Program-made: the position numbers and the translations under genes
The notes under the pieces: model-generated
Told to the model about the DNA's origin: nothing
Seen by the model: the letters and a program-made list of their open reading frames with translations, nothing else
Database searches by the model: none
Shown: positions 18,404-26,654 of the stretch, piece by piece
Layout of the letters: each line of letters starts with the position of its first letter
Numbering within the stretch: position 1 is the stretch's first letter
Assembly (NCBI RefSeq): GCF_048537545.1
Contig: NZ_CP183218.1
Reading direction: 5' to 3' (one strand)
From: Chania fonticola_B
GTDB lineage: Bacteria; Pseudomonadota; Gammaproteobacteria; Enterobacterales; Enterobacteriaceae
Length of the DNA stretch: 64,000 nucleotides

Positions 18404-18893
18404 CAGCCAACTGTTCGTTCGCACTGGCATCAGCTTTGCCGACGCGCAGCAGGCGCTGGAGCACATTGGCGTCACCATGCTCAACGCCGGGGTCGTTCAC
18501 AACAGCTACCCGCAGGCGTTGCTGGTGCGTGAGAGCGCTTATCCCACCGGCATAGCCCTTGAGCAGCACGCGGTCGCCATCCCCCATTGTGAAGCGGAGC
18601 ATGCACGTGCCCCGGCTATTTATCTGATCCGCCCTGACCATGCCGTACCCTTCGCTCAGGCGGATGATGACGGCACGATCGACGTTGCGCTGATTATCGC
18701 GCTGATCGTCACCGACCCGGCTGCGCAGTTGGTTTTACTGCGCACGCTGTTTGGCCAGTTGCAGCACCCCGAGTTTATCACTGCGCTACTGACCGCCCCC
18801 GAGGACCAATTGGGCGAAATTTTTGCCCAGCGGGTTTTCACTCCGCCCTCCCGACCACAACAAAAAACAGAATATGAAGGAGCCACACTGTGA
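18396..18893 (+). CDS. gatA: Galactitol PTS component EIIA
   Basis: A 165-residue soluble phosphocarrier that passes phosphate from HPr to GatB. The phosphorylated histidine is His64 in the AIPHCE motif (His62 in E. coli). I start at ATG 18396, inside the gatZ end, because the protein then begins like E. coli GatA (LFVRTGISF); the open frame further upstream is gatZ sequence. Its stop codon overlaps the gatB start (GTGA), so gatZ-gatA-gatB are translationally coupled. Confidence 0.93.
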   Translation: MHNSQLFVRTGISFADAQQALEHIGVTMLNAGVVHNSYPQALLVRESAYPTGIALEQHAVAIPHCEAEHARAPAIYLIRPDHAVPFAQADDDGTIDVALIIALIVTDPAAQLVLLRTLFGQLQHPEFITALLTAPEDQLGEIFAQRVFTPPSRPQQKTEYEGATL

Positions 18894-19174
18894 AACGTAA
18901 AATTATCGTTGCCTGCGGCGGTGCCGTTGCCACCTCGACCATGGCCGCAGAAGAGATCAAAGAGCTGTGCGCGGAGCACAACATCGAGTTGGATTTGGTG
19001 CAGTGCCGCGTGAACGAGATTGAAACCTATATGGACGATGCCGATTTGATCTGCACCACCGCCCGTGTCGACCGGCAGTTTGGCGATATACCGTTGGTCC
19101 ACGGCATGCCGTTTATTTCCGGCGTCGGCATCGATGCGCTGAAACAAAAAATACTGACCATTCTGACGGAGTAG
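18890..19174 (+). CDS. gatB: Galactitol PTS component EIIB
   Basis: A 94-residue phosphocarrier, the same length as E. coli GatB and nearly identical in its first 27 residues. The phosphorylated cysteine is Cys9 (IIVACGG). It starts with GTG, overlapping the gatA stop by 4 bases, with GAAGGAG upstream. It takes phosphate from GatA and gives it to galactitol entering through GatC. Confidence 0.95.
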   Translation: MKRKIIVACGGAVATSTMAAEEIKELCAEHNIELDLVQCRVNEIETYMDDADLICTTARVDRQFGDIPLVHGMPFISGVGIDALKQKILTILTE

Positions 19175-19177
19175 CCC

Positions 19178-20560
19178 ATGTTTACCGACATCATGCGTTA
19201 CATCCTCGATCTCGGCCCTACGGTGATGCTGCCCATCGTGATCATCATCTTCTCGCTGATTTTAGGGATGAAGTTAGGGGATTCATTTAAATCCGGCATT
19301 CATATCGGCATTGGCTTTGTCGGTATCGGGCTGGTTATCGGCCTGATGCTGGACTCGATCGGCCCCGCAGCAAAATCGATGGCCGAACAGTTCCAGATCA
19401 ACCTGCACGTGGTGGATATCGGCTGGCCAGGCTCATCACCAATGACCTGGGCCTCACAGATTGCCCTGATCGCCATCCCGGTTGCGATTGCGGTCAACAT
19501 CGTGATGCTGCTGATGCGTATGACCCGCGTGGTTAACGTGGATATCTGGAACATCTGGCATATGACCTTTACCGGTGCCATGGTGCATCTGGCCACCGGC
19601 TCATACTGGCTGGGTATGCTGGGCGTGGTGGTGCATGCCGCCTTCGTCTACAAGCTGGGGGATTGGTTCGCCAAAGACACCCGCGACTTCTTCGGGCTGG
19701 AAGGGATTGCCATTCCGCACGGCACCTCCGCCTATATGGGGCCGATCGCCGTACTGGTGGACACCATTATCGAGAAGATCCCCGGCCTGAACCGTATTCA
19801 CTTCAGCGCGGACGACGTACAGAAACGCTTTGGCCCGTTCGGCGAGCCGGTGACCGTCGGCTTTGTGATGGGGCTGATTATCGGTGCGCTGGCCGGTTAT
19901 GACCTGAAGGGCATTCTGCAACTGGCGGTGAAAACCGCTGCCGTGATGCTGCTAATGCCACGGGTGATCAAACCGATCATGGATGGCCTGACGCCGATCG
20001 CCAAGCACGCTCGTAAACGCCTGCAAGCACGCTTTGGTGGCCAGGAGTTCCTTATCGGCCTCGATCCGGCGCTGCTGCTGGGCCATACCGCCGTAGTCTC
20101 CGCCAGCCTGATCTTTATCCCGCTGACCATCCTGATCGCCGTGATCGTCCCAGGTAACCAGGTGCTGCCGTTCGGCGATCTGGCAACCATCGGCTTCTTT
20201 GTGGCCCTCGCCGTCGCGGTACATCAGGGCAACCTGTTCCGCACGCTGATCTCGGGTTTTATCATCATGAGCATCACGCTGTGGATCGCCACCCAAACCA
20301 TCGGGCTACATACCCAACTGGCGGCCAATGCCGGTGCCCTGAAAGCGGGCGGAGTGGTGGCCTCCATGGACCAAGGCGGCTCACCGATCACCTACCTGCT
20401 GATCCAACTGCTCACCTGGCAAAACGTGGTGGGTCTGGTGGTTATCGGCGTCATTTACGCCATTGGGGTGTTCCTCACCTGGCGCCGTGCCCGTCAATTT
20501 GCCCAGGCTGAAGCCACCGCCAAGCAACAGGCCGCCCAAAGCCTCAACGCTATGTCCTGA
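19178..20560 (+). CDS. gatC: Galactitol PTS permease EIIC
   Basis: A 460-residue integral membrane permease that imports galactitol as galactitol 1-phosphate. It has many hydrophobic segments, the family motif GLEGIAIPHGTSAYMGP near residue 170, and ends in a charged cytoplasmic tail. It is about 9 residues longer than E. coli GatC, mostly in the tail. It starts 3 bases after gatB. Confidence 0.94.
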   Translation: MFTDIMRYILDLGPTVMLPIVIIIFSLILGMKLGDSFKSGIHIGIGFVGIGLVIGLMLDSIGPAAKSMAEQFQINLHVVDIGWPGSSPMTWASQIALIAIPVAIAVNIVMLLMRMTRVVNVDIWNIWHMTFTGAMVHLATGSYWLGMLGVVVHAAFVYKLGDWFAKDTRDFFGLEGIAIPHGTSAYMGPIAVLVDTIIEKIPGLNRIHFSADDVQKRFGPFGEPVTVGFVMGLIIGALAGYDLKGILQLAVKTAAVMLLMPRVIKPIMDGLTPIAKHARKRLQARFGGQEFLIGLDPALLLGHTAVVSASLIFIPLTILIAVIVPGNQVLPFGDLATIGFFVALAVAVHQGNLFRTLISGFIIMSITLWIATQTIGLHTQLAANAGALKAGGVVASMDQGGSPITYLLIQLLTWQNVVGLVVIGVIYAIGVFLTWRRARQFAQAEATAKQQAAQSLNAMS

Positions 20561-20611
20561 TCCTTCGGGGGAGCTTATCTCCCCCCTCTCTATTTCTACG
20601 GAGTTCAAGTT

Positions 20612-21661
20612 ATGCAATCAGTCGTGATCCACACGGAGGGAGAAGTGCGCGTTGAAGAACGCCCCGCCCCTGCTATTAAGGCCGCCGATGAGGTGTTGGT
20701 TCGGGTGGCTTATTCCGGGCTATGCGGTTCGGATATCCCCCGCATATTCGCCAAGGGAGCGCATTTCTACCCGATTACCCTGGGGCATGAGTTCAGTGGC
20801 CGGGTCGTGGCCTGTGGCGATCGGGTTACCGATCTGCAACAGCATGATGCCGTGGCCTGCGTTCCTTTGTTGCCATGCTTTAACTGCCCGGAGTGCCAGC
20901 GCCATTACTATTCGCTGTGCAAGCATTACCAGTTCGTCGGTTCACGCAGCCATGGCGGCAACGCCGAGTTTATCGTGGTCAAACGCGCCAATCTGGTGAA
21001 ATTGCCTGCCAACGTCAGCTTATTGCAGGGGGCGTTTATTGAGCCTATCACCGTCGGCCTGCATGCCATTCAGTTGGCTGGGGGTTGTCAGGGCAAAGAG
21101 GTGATCATCATTGGTGCCGGCACCATCGGCCAACTGGCGATCCAATGTGCCCGCGCGATGGGCGCACGCAGCGTCACGGCGATCGATATCAATGACGACC
21201 GGCTCAAGCTGGCACGCCAGATCGGCGCAGAAAACGCGTTTAACAGCGCAGAACTCAGTCCCGCCCAGATAGCCGAACGCTTGCAGGAAAGGCGTTTTGA
21301 TCAGTTGATCCTGGAAACCGCCGGCACGCCACAAACGGTTGGTCTGGCGCTGGATATCGCCGGGCCGCGGGCACAAATCGCGCTGGTGGGGACTCTCCAT
21401 AAGGATCTGCACCTGTCTTACAGCACCTTCAGCCAGATCCTGCGCAAGGAGCTAACGCTGCTGGGCAGTTGGATGAACTATTCGGCCCCGTGGCCAGGGG
21501 AAGAGTGGCAGCAGGCCATGAAGCTGTTCCAATCGGCAGATTTGGCTCTGGAGCCGTTGATTGCCAGCATCGATCGCCCGCAGCAATACGCCGCCAGCGT
21601 TGCGGCCCTGGCCGGTATGCCGATGCAGGGAAAAATCATGCTTAAGCTCGGCGAAGAGTGA
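20612..21661 (+). CDS. gatD: Galactitol-1-phosphate 5-dehydrogenase
   Basis: A 349-residue zinc-dependent medium-chain dehydrogenase that oxidises galactitol 1-phosphate to tagatose 6-phosphate. Catalytic zinc ligands are Cys38 (GLCGSD) and His59/Glu60 (GHEFSGR); the structural zinc tetrad is Cys89, 92, 95 and 103. The NAD-binding motif GAGTIGQLA is near residue 168. E. coli GatD is 346 residues. ACGGAG lies before the ATG, and a terminator follows the gene. No tagatose-6-phosphate kinase gene is next to it, so that step is encoded elsewhere. Confidence 0.93.
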   Translation: MQSVVIHTEGEVRVEERPAPAIKAADEVLVRVAYSGLCGSDIPRIFAKGAHFYPITLGHEFSGRVVACGDRVTDLQQHDAVACVPLLPCFNCPECQRHYYSLCKHYQFVGSRSHGGNAEFIVVKRANLVKLPANVSLLQGAFIEPITVGLHAIQLAGGCQGKEVIIIGAGTIGQLAIQCARAMGARSVTAIDINDDRLKLARQIGAENAFNSAELSPAQIAERLQERRFDQLILETAGTPQTVGLALDIAGPRAQIALVGTLHKDLHLSYSTFSQILRKELTLLGSWMNYSAPWPGEEWQQAMKLFQSADLALEPLIASIDRPQQYAASVAALAGMPMQGKIMLKLGEE

Positions 21662-21670
21662 TATTTAGCC

Positions 21671-21700
21671 AATGGCTGCCCTGGTGCAGCCATTATTTTG
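21671..21700 (+). terminator. Probable terminator after gatD
   Basis: A perfect 9-bp stem (AATGGCTGC/GCAGCCATT) with a 6-base loop is followed by ATTTTG, 9 bases after the gatD stop. It would separate the structural genes from gatR. Confidence 0.65.
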
Positions 21701-21746
21701 CCTCAAATCCCATCTCCTTGATCTTTATGCTCCCCTTTCATATCCC

Positions 21747-21778
21747 TTTCGCATAAAATAAAAGCAAAACATTTCGAT
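21747..21778. promoter_or_regulatory. Candidate GatR sites upstream of gatR
   Basis: Two half-sites of the type (C/A)TTTCG (TTTCGCAT at 21747 and TTTCGATA at 21772) are spaced 25 bases apart just before the gatR start, consistent with autoregulation. Short motifs, inference only. Confidence 0.3.
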
Positions 21779-21786
21779 AGGTCAGG

Positions 21787-22578
21787 ATGATGAACTCTTT
21801 TGAAAGACGAAACAAAATTGTCGACTTGGTTCAGCAGAACGGCAGCATCTTGGTCAGCGATCTTTCGAATTCCTTCGGAATTTCTGAGGTTACCATCCGC
21901 GCTGACCTGCGCCTGCTGGAAGAAAAAGGCCTGCTGATCCGCTTCCACGGCGGTGCCGCCAGGCCGGGCAGCCAGTTGGAGCAGGAAGCCGAGGTACCGA
22001 AAACCACCGGTGAAGTCATCCTGGAGGAACGCTACCAGCTGGCTAAAGACCCGAAAAAGCGCATTGCGTTAAAAGCGGCGGCCATGGTCAATCCCGGCGA
22101 TACGGTGATCCTCGACAGCGGCAGCACCACCATGCTGATCGCCGAAGAGCTGGTGAAGATGGGCAATATCACGGTGATCACCAATAACCTGCCCGCCGCC
22201 TTTGCGCTTTCCGACAATAAAGACATCACGCTGGTGCTGTGTGGTGGCACGCTGCGCCATAAGACGCGCTCCATGCACGGCTCCATCGCGGAGCTCTCCT
22301 TACAGGGCATTGCCGGTGACGTGATGTTCGTCGGGGCCGACGGGTTGGACGCCACCAACGGCATCACCACCTTTAATGAAGGCTACTCTATCAGCAGCGT
22401 GATGGCTCAGGCAGCCAAGCGCGTAGTCGCGGTGGTCGACTCTACCAAGTTCGGCCGCAGGGGGTTCAACCTGGTACTGTCGATGAGCCAGATCGACATG
22501 ATCATTACCGATACTGGCATCAGCAGTGCCGATCGCCAAGCGCTCGATCGGGCAAAACCCGAACTGGTTATCGTGTAA
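21787..22578 (+). CDS. gatR: Galactitol operon repressor, DeoR family
   Basis: A 263-residue DeoR-type repressor: N-terminal winged helix (residues 3-58, with ISEVTIRADLRLLEEKGLLIR) followed by a sugar-phosphate sensing domain (DSGSTT near 118, GADG near 185). It lies at the end of gatYZABCD in the same direction, as in intact enteric gat operons, and is here full-length, whereas in E. coli K-12 it is disrupted by an insertion. It has two adjacent ATG codons with AGG upstream. The inducer is presumably galactitol 1-phosphate or tagatose 6-phosphate. Confidence 0.9.
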   Translation: MMNSFERRNKIVDLVQQNGSILVSDLSNSFGISEVTIRADLRLLEEKGLLIRFHGGAARPGSQLEQEAEVPKTTGEVILEERYQLAKDPKKRIALKAAAMVNPGDTVILDSGSTTMLIAEELVKMGNITVITNNLPAAFALSDNKDITLVLCGGTLRHKTRSMHGSIAELSLQGIAGDVMFVGADGLDATNGITTFNEGYSISSVMAQAAKRVVAVVDSTKFGRRGFNLVLSMSQIDMIITDTGISSADRQALDRAKPELVIV

Positions 22579-22587
22579 AATCGACCG

Positions 22588-22609
22588 GGCAGAGGATCAA
22601 GCCTCTGCC
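22588..22609 (+). terminator. Hairpin after gatR
   Basis: An 8-bp GC-rich stem (GGCAGAGG/CCTCTGCC) with a 6-base loop lies 9 bases after the gatR stop. A T-run is lacking (TATTA), so termination is likely but not certain. Confidence 0.4.
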
Positions 22610-22701
22610 TATTACAGCCATCGACGCAATCTTTGCGACAACCCCCAGTCAGGCGTTAAACTCTTACCCTTCTCGAATCACACAACTCATGGAAAACCCA
22701 G

Positions 22702-24054
22702 ATGACGAAACATTACGATTATCTAGCAATTGGCGGCGGCAGCGGCGGTATCGCATCGATCAACCGGGCAGCCATGTATGGCCAGAAATGCGCACTGATT
22801 GAAGCCAAAGAGCTTGGCGGCACCTGCGTTAACGTGGGTTGTGTCCCGAAAAAAGTCATGTGGCATGCGGCGCAGATCGCCGAGGCCATTCACCAGTACG
22901 GCCCGGATTACGGCTTCGATACCACCGTCAACGCCTTTGACTGGAAACGTCTGATCGCCAACCGCACCGCCTACATCGATCGCATTCATACCTCTTACGA
23001 CAACGTACTGGGTAAAAACAAGGTCGACGTGATCAAAGGTTTTGCCCGCTTTATTGACGCGCATACCGTAGAAGTCAACGGCGAGAAAATCACTGCCGAC
23101 CATATTCTGATCGCGACCGGTGGCCGCCCAAGCCATCCTTCGATCCCAGGTGCCGAATACGGCATCGACTCCGACGGCTTCTTCGAGCTGGATGCCATGC
23201 CAAAACGCGTGGCAGTGGTGGGTGCTGGCTACATCGCGGTAGAGATTGCCGGTGTGATGAACGCGCTGGGAGCGGAAACGCATCTGTTCGTGCGTAAACA
23301 CGCCCCGCTGCGTACCTTCGATCCGATGATTGTAGAAACCCTGGTTGAGGTGATGAACACCGAAGGGCCAACCCTGCACACCGAATCCATTCCAAAATCC
23401 ATCGTCAAGAATGCCGACGGTAGCCTGACGCTGGCGTTGGAAAACGGCAAAGAGTTCACCGTGGACAGCCTGGTCTGGGCCATCGGCCGCGAACCAGCGA
23501 CCGACGATCTGAACCTGGCGGTCACCGGCGTGAAAACCAATGCCAAAGGTTACATCGAGGTCGACAAATTCCAGAACACCAACGTGAAAGGCATCTACGC
23601 GGTAGGTGACAACACCGGTGCGGTTGAGCTGACCCCGGTTGCCGTTGCCGCTGGCCGTCGACTGTCTGAGCGCCTGTTCAACAACAAGCCGGACGAACAC
23701 CTGGATTACAGCAATATCGCCACCGTGGTGTTCAGCCACCCGCCAATTGGCACCATCGGCCTGACCGAACCGCAGGCGAAAGAGCAGTTTGGTGAGGACA
23801 AAGTGAAGGTCTATAAATCGTCCTTCACCGCCATGTACAGCGCTGTGACTCAGCATCGCCAACCATGCCGTATGAAGCTGGTGTGTGTGGGCGAAGAAGA
23901 GAAGATTGTTGGTCTGCACGGGATTGGCTTCGGCATGGATGAAATCTTGCAGGGCTTCGCCGTGGCAATCAAGATGGGCGCGACCAAGAAAGACTTTGAC
24001 AACACCGTGGCGATCCACCCAACCGCCGCGGAAGAATTCGTGACCATGCGGTAA
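22702..24054 (+). CDS. gor: Glutathione reductase
   Basis: A 450-residue NADPH-dependent flavoenzyme that reduces glutathione disulfide, the same length as E. coli Gor. The FAD motif GGGSGG is at residues 11-16, the redox pair Cys42/Cys47 lies in GGTCVNVGCVPKK, the NADPH motif is GAGYIAVE near 174, and the C-terminal active-site histidine lies in HPTAAEE. It has its own terminator. In E. coli it directly follows rlmJ. Confidence 0.97.
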   Translation: MTKHYDYLAIGGGSGGIASINRAAMYGQKCALIEAKELGGTCVNVGCVPKKVMWHAAQIAEAIHQYGPDYGFDTTVNAFDWKRLIANRTAYIDRIHTSYDNVLGKNKVDVIKGFARFIDAHTVEVNGEKITADHILIATGGRPSHPSIPGAEYGIDSDGFFELDAMPKRVAVVGAGYIAVEIAGVMNALGAETHLFVRKHAPLRTFDPMIVETLVEVMNTEGPTLHTESIPKSIVKNADGSLTLALENGKEFTVDSLVWAIGREPATDDLNLAVTGVKTNAKGYIEVDKFQNTNVKGIYAVGDNTGAVELTPVAVAAGRRLSERLFNNKPDEHLDYSNIATVVFSHPPIGTIGLTEPQAKEQFGEDKVKVYKSSFTAMYSAVTQHRQPCRMKLVCVGEEEKIVGLHGIGFGMDEILQGFAVAIKMGATKKDFDNTVAIHPTAAEEFVTMR

Positions 24055-24073
24055 ATGGTGCATTCCTTACTGT

Positions 24074-24101
24074 AAAACCGACTGTAAAAGGTCGGTTTTT
24101 G
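24074..24101 (+). terminator. Rho-independent terminator of gor
   Basis: A 9-bp stem (AAAACCGAC/GTCGGTTTT) with an 8-base loop ends in TTTTT, 20 bases after the gor stop. Confidence 0.85.
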
Positions 24102-24730
24102 CTTTTATTCAGCTTATAAATGCTGATTAAGGCAATTGAATATCCCCGCCATAATGTTTATATCACTGCAAAATTAGCATTCATTAAGATAAATCGTTCT
24201 TTTAAATATAACTTCTTAAATATAACCTCAACGAGATGCCGATTTTCGAGCACAATCGCTCCCAACGCGCCTATAATCACCGCGTAGTTATATGCAGTAT
24301 CTCGTTTGGCGAGGCTCCTATACAAACACAGGTTACTGATCTGACGACATCGAGAGATGCCCAAGGTTAAGACAGGCTTTATCGGATTAAGGTTCAGCCC
24401 AAGGTAACTTCTGAGATTGTTCAGATACGTTGTATAGTGCTAAAACCTGGACGCGGAGATAGGCTTTCTGCACTCCCCCTCTTTGGTTTACTCCCCTATG
24501 CGATGCACTGTTGAAGTTTAAACAGCAATAGGGTCAATCACTTCCAGACTCCTCAGCGATGACCGCTACCACGCCAGCAGCACAGGCGGGTCAGCCATTG
24601 CTAACGCTTTGAACGCTGACTTTTTCACCGCCGCTGGCACCAGGACGGTGAATGAAGCCAGAGACTACGTTACACACTTACTTTTAACCACAGAGGTCGT
24701 TATCGATTACAGTTAACCGAGGATAAGATT
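24102..24730. other. Long gor-mgtS intergenic region
   Basis: About 630 bases without a supported gene. It must contain the promoter and leader of the mgtS-like gene. A TTCACCG/CGGTGAA inverted repeat (about 24626-24653) is present. I searched for two properly spaced PhoP half-sites (TGTTTA-N5-TGTTTA) and found only single partial ones (GGTTTA near 24485). A regulatory RNA here cannot be excluded. Confidence 0.35.
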
Positions 24731-24823
24731 ATGGGAAATATGATGTTTTTTATGGGATTTTTATTTTTCATCAGCTCATTGGGGCTGATCGCAGCCTATC
24801 TGAGCACCAAATGGGATGACTAA
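24731..24823 (+). CDS. mgtS: MgtS-like small inner-membrane protein
   Basis: A 30-residue protein: MGNMMFF start, one hydrophobic helix, and the end AAYLSTKWDD. E. coli MgtS (31 residues) has the same plan, with GNM near the start and AAYFSHKWDD at the end, so homology is clear despite the size. In E. coli it is induced by PhoPQ in low magnesium, stabilises the magnesium importer MgtA and binds PitA. GAGGA lies 8 bases before the ATG. It overlaps a short following frame (TAATG) and is followed by a strong stem-loop. Confidence 0.8.
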   Translation: MGNMMFFMGFLFFISSLGLIAAYLSTKWDD

Positions 24824-24847
24824 TGAACGAAAAAGATCCGCCTAGCA

Positions 24848-24889
24848 TCATCCTCCCCGTAGCCTCATCAATCATTGCGGGGAGGATGA
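24848..24889 (+). other. Strong stem-loop downstream of mgtS
   Basis: A perfect 12-bp stem (TCATCCTCCCCG / CGGGGAGGATGA) encloses an 18-base loop, starting 25 bases after the mgtS stop. There is no T-run after it. The right arm contains GGGGAGG, a Shine-Dalgarno-like run that the fold would mask. It may be the processed 3' end of the mgtS mRNA or control translation of what follows. Confidence 0.55.
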
Positions 24890-24928
24890 ATAACCGCAAT
24901 AAACGGACGGTATTTACCGCGCGTGATA

Positions 24929-25111
24929 ATGATGATAATTTTTATTCTTGGGTTGCTGTACGCTATTTTTATGATCTCGGTAGGTATTAATGAGATTTAT
25001 TTGTATTCCACCGGTCAAACTGCCTTTCTTTCCTGTTTATTGCTGACAGCGACCGCAAGCTTGCTGCTCGTCGCTTTTGTATGGCAATGTTCCGTAAAAA
25101 CCAAACGCTGA
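24929..25111 (+). CDS. Possible 60-residue membrane protein
   Basis: A short frame with two hydrophobic stretches (MIIFILGLLYAIFMISVG and about residues 31-52) and a basic end (VKTKR). I do not recognise it. It lies between mgtS and the CDF gene in the same direction, so it could be a second small membrane protein of that transcript. No clear ribosome site is visible before the ATG, and a GTG two codons earlier is an alternative start. The membrane-like composition is the only support. Confidence 0.4.
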   Translation: MMIIFILGLLYAIFMISVGINEIYLYSTGQTAFLSCLLLTATASLLLVAFVWQCSVKTKR

Positions 25112-25127
25112 TTTTTTTAATTCAACT

Positions 25128-26504
25128 ATGAGCTGTGCTATGCAAAATAAAAAACAGGCCGTCGCCAGAAACTCGATGATTATCAGCGGATTGTTGGCGT
25201 TAGGTAAATTTATCGCAGGTATATTTACCGGCAGTATTGGCCTGATCTCCGAAGGCATTCATTCATTTACCGATTTTATAGCCACCAGCATCACCTGGTG
25301 GGCGGTGAGCGTCAGCGATAAACCTGCTGATGATGACCATCACTTCGGTCATGGCAAGGTTGAGAATCTGGCCGCACTGTTTGAGGTACTGCTCCTGTTG
25401 GCGGCTGGCGGTTGGATCATCTTTGAAGCAGTAAGCAGCCTGATAGGTGAGGCCAACCAGATTGTAGCTGCACCGGTAGTGATTGCGGTACTGCTGGTGT
25501 CCATTGTGGTTGATTTCTTCCGTGTCCGAGCCTTGAACCGCGTGGCCAAAGCCACCAACAGCGCGGCTCTGGAAGCCGATGCTTTGCATTTCTTCTCCGA
25601 TATGTTGTCTTCTGGTGTGGTGCTGTTGGGCATGGTTTTTGTGCTCTTCGGTTTTGCCCGTGCGGATGCGCTGGCAGCATTGATCGTCGCCTGCTTTATC
25701 CTGACTGCCGCATTGAAGCTGGGGAAACGCTCCTTTGATTCCCTGATTGATACTGCACCTGCTGGCACGCGGGAAGATATCGCTGCCATACTTAATGACT
25801 TCCCCGCGGTGCTGTCTACGGAGAATATTCGTCTGCGCAGTGGTGGAGCCACGCTGTTTATCGAGGTGAGCGTTGGGGTATGCCGTACGCTACCGCTTGA
25901 GCGGATCAAGGAATTGAAGCTGGCCATTACCGCCAAACTTGCGCAGCAATACGCCAACTCGGAAGTGAGGGTGATTGCCCTCCCTCAAGCCAGAAGTGAT
26001 GAAGATCTGGCAACCCGTATTCGCATGCTGGCCGCCAACCATGGGGCCGTGGTGCAGAGCCTTTCGCTACAACAATTGGCAGACCGTGTGGCGATCGGGA
26101 TGGATCTGCTGGTTCCGGCCAATGCCAGCGTAGAGCAGGCGCATGATATTGCCAGCGAGGTGGAGGAGGCTCTACGCCAGACGTTGGGCGAAAATACCGA
26201 GATCGAAACCCACCTGGAGCCCCAGATGCTGGATTGGCTAACTAGCCAGGATGTGGAACACGGCGAACTGGCAAAGATTGAACAAGCATTGACAGTTTCG
26301 GCGCAAAATAGCGGATTGGTGCAAGACATCCATGATATCCGGGCGCGAGAAACGCCACAGGGCGTGATTGTGAATTTTCACTGTCGGGCCCTTCCGGCCT
26401 TGTCGATTTCTGCGGTGCACGATGCGGTGGACCATATTGAACGGCAATTAAGAATACAATTCCCGATGGTATCGCGGGTGGTGGGGCATGTTGAACCGCT
26501 GTGA
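25128..26504 (+). CDS. Cation diffusion facilitator family transporter with extended C-terminus
   Basis: A 458-residue CDF metal-proton antiporter, probably exporting Zn2+ or a similar divalent metal. Six membrane segments cover about residues 15-215. The transport site is HxxxD in helix 2 (HSFTD) and HxxxD in helix 5 (HFFSD), the arrangement of zinc-type CDF proteins; E. coli FieF has DxxxD in helix 2. The cytoplasmic part is unusually long (about 250 residues versus about 90 in FieF) and seems to hold three successive ZT-dimer-like units, each ending in an H/P-rich strand (ALP, HLEP, HVEP). ATG 25140 is an alternative start. Confidence 0.85.
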   Translation: MSCAMQNKKQAVARNSMIISGLLALGKFIAGIFTGSIGLISEGIHSFTDFIATSITWWAVSVSDKPADDDHHFGHGKVENLAALFEVLLLLAAGGWIIFEAVSSLIGEANQIVAAPVVIAVLLVSIVVDFFRVRALNRVAKATNSAALEADALHFFSDMLSSGVVLLGMVFVLFGFARADALAALIVACFILTAALKLGKRSFDSLIDTAPAGTREDIAAILNDFPAVLSTENIRLRSGGATLFIEVSVGVCRTLPLERIKELKLAITAKLAQQYANSEVRVIALPQARSDEDLATRIRMLAANHGAVVQSLSLQQLADRVAIGMDLLVPANASVEQAHDIASEVEEALRQTLGENTEIETHLEPQMLDWLTSQDVEHGELAKIEQALTVSAQNSGLVQDIHDIRARETPQGVIVNFHCRALPALSISAVHDAVDHIERQLRIQFPMVSRVVGHVEPL

Positions 26505-26517
26505 TCCCTCACAGCGG
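26496..26517 (+). terminator. Hairpin overlapping the CDF stop codon
   Basis: A perfect 9-bp stem (CCGCTGTGA/TCACAGCGG) with a 4-base loop includes the TGA stop codon in its left arm. There is no T-run. It may protect the 3' end or be a weak terminator. Confidence 0.4.
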
Positions 26518-26654
26518 AATAGGGAGTGGGCACAGTCAGCATCGAAGTAGAAATTGCCGGTGTGATGTGCCCCAAAAACCAAGCCTCCCGATGCTGAGCA
26601 GCCAGCATCAGGGGGTTAAGAAGGTTTAAATAGCCATGGAATATTCGCTAACAT

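Noticed and set aside
22723..24063. 446-codon open frame on the minus strand opposite gor
   Set aside because: Antisense shadow of glutathione reductase; composition is rich in His/Gly/Val without any recognisable domain.
24823..24990. 55-codon frame overlapping the mgtS stop codon
   Set aside because: Polar and composition-biased, crosses the strong stem-loop, and overlaps the hydrophobic frame at 24929; no homology recognised, so not annotated as a gene.
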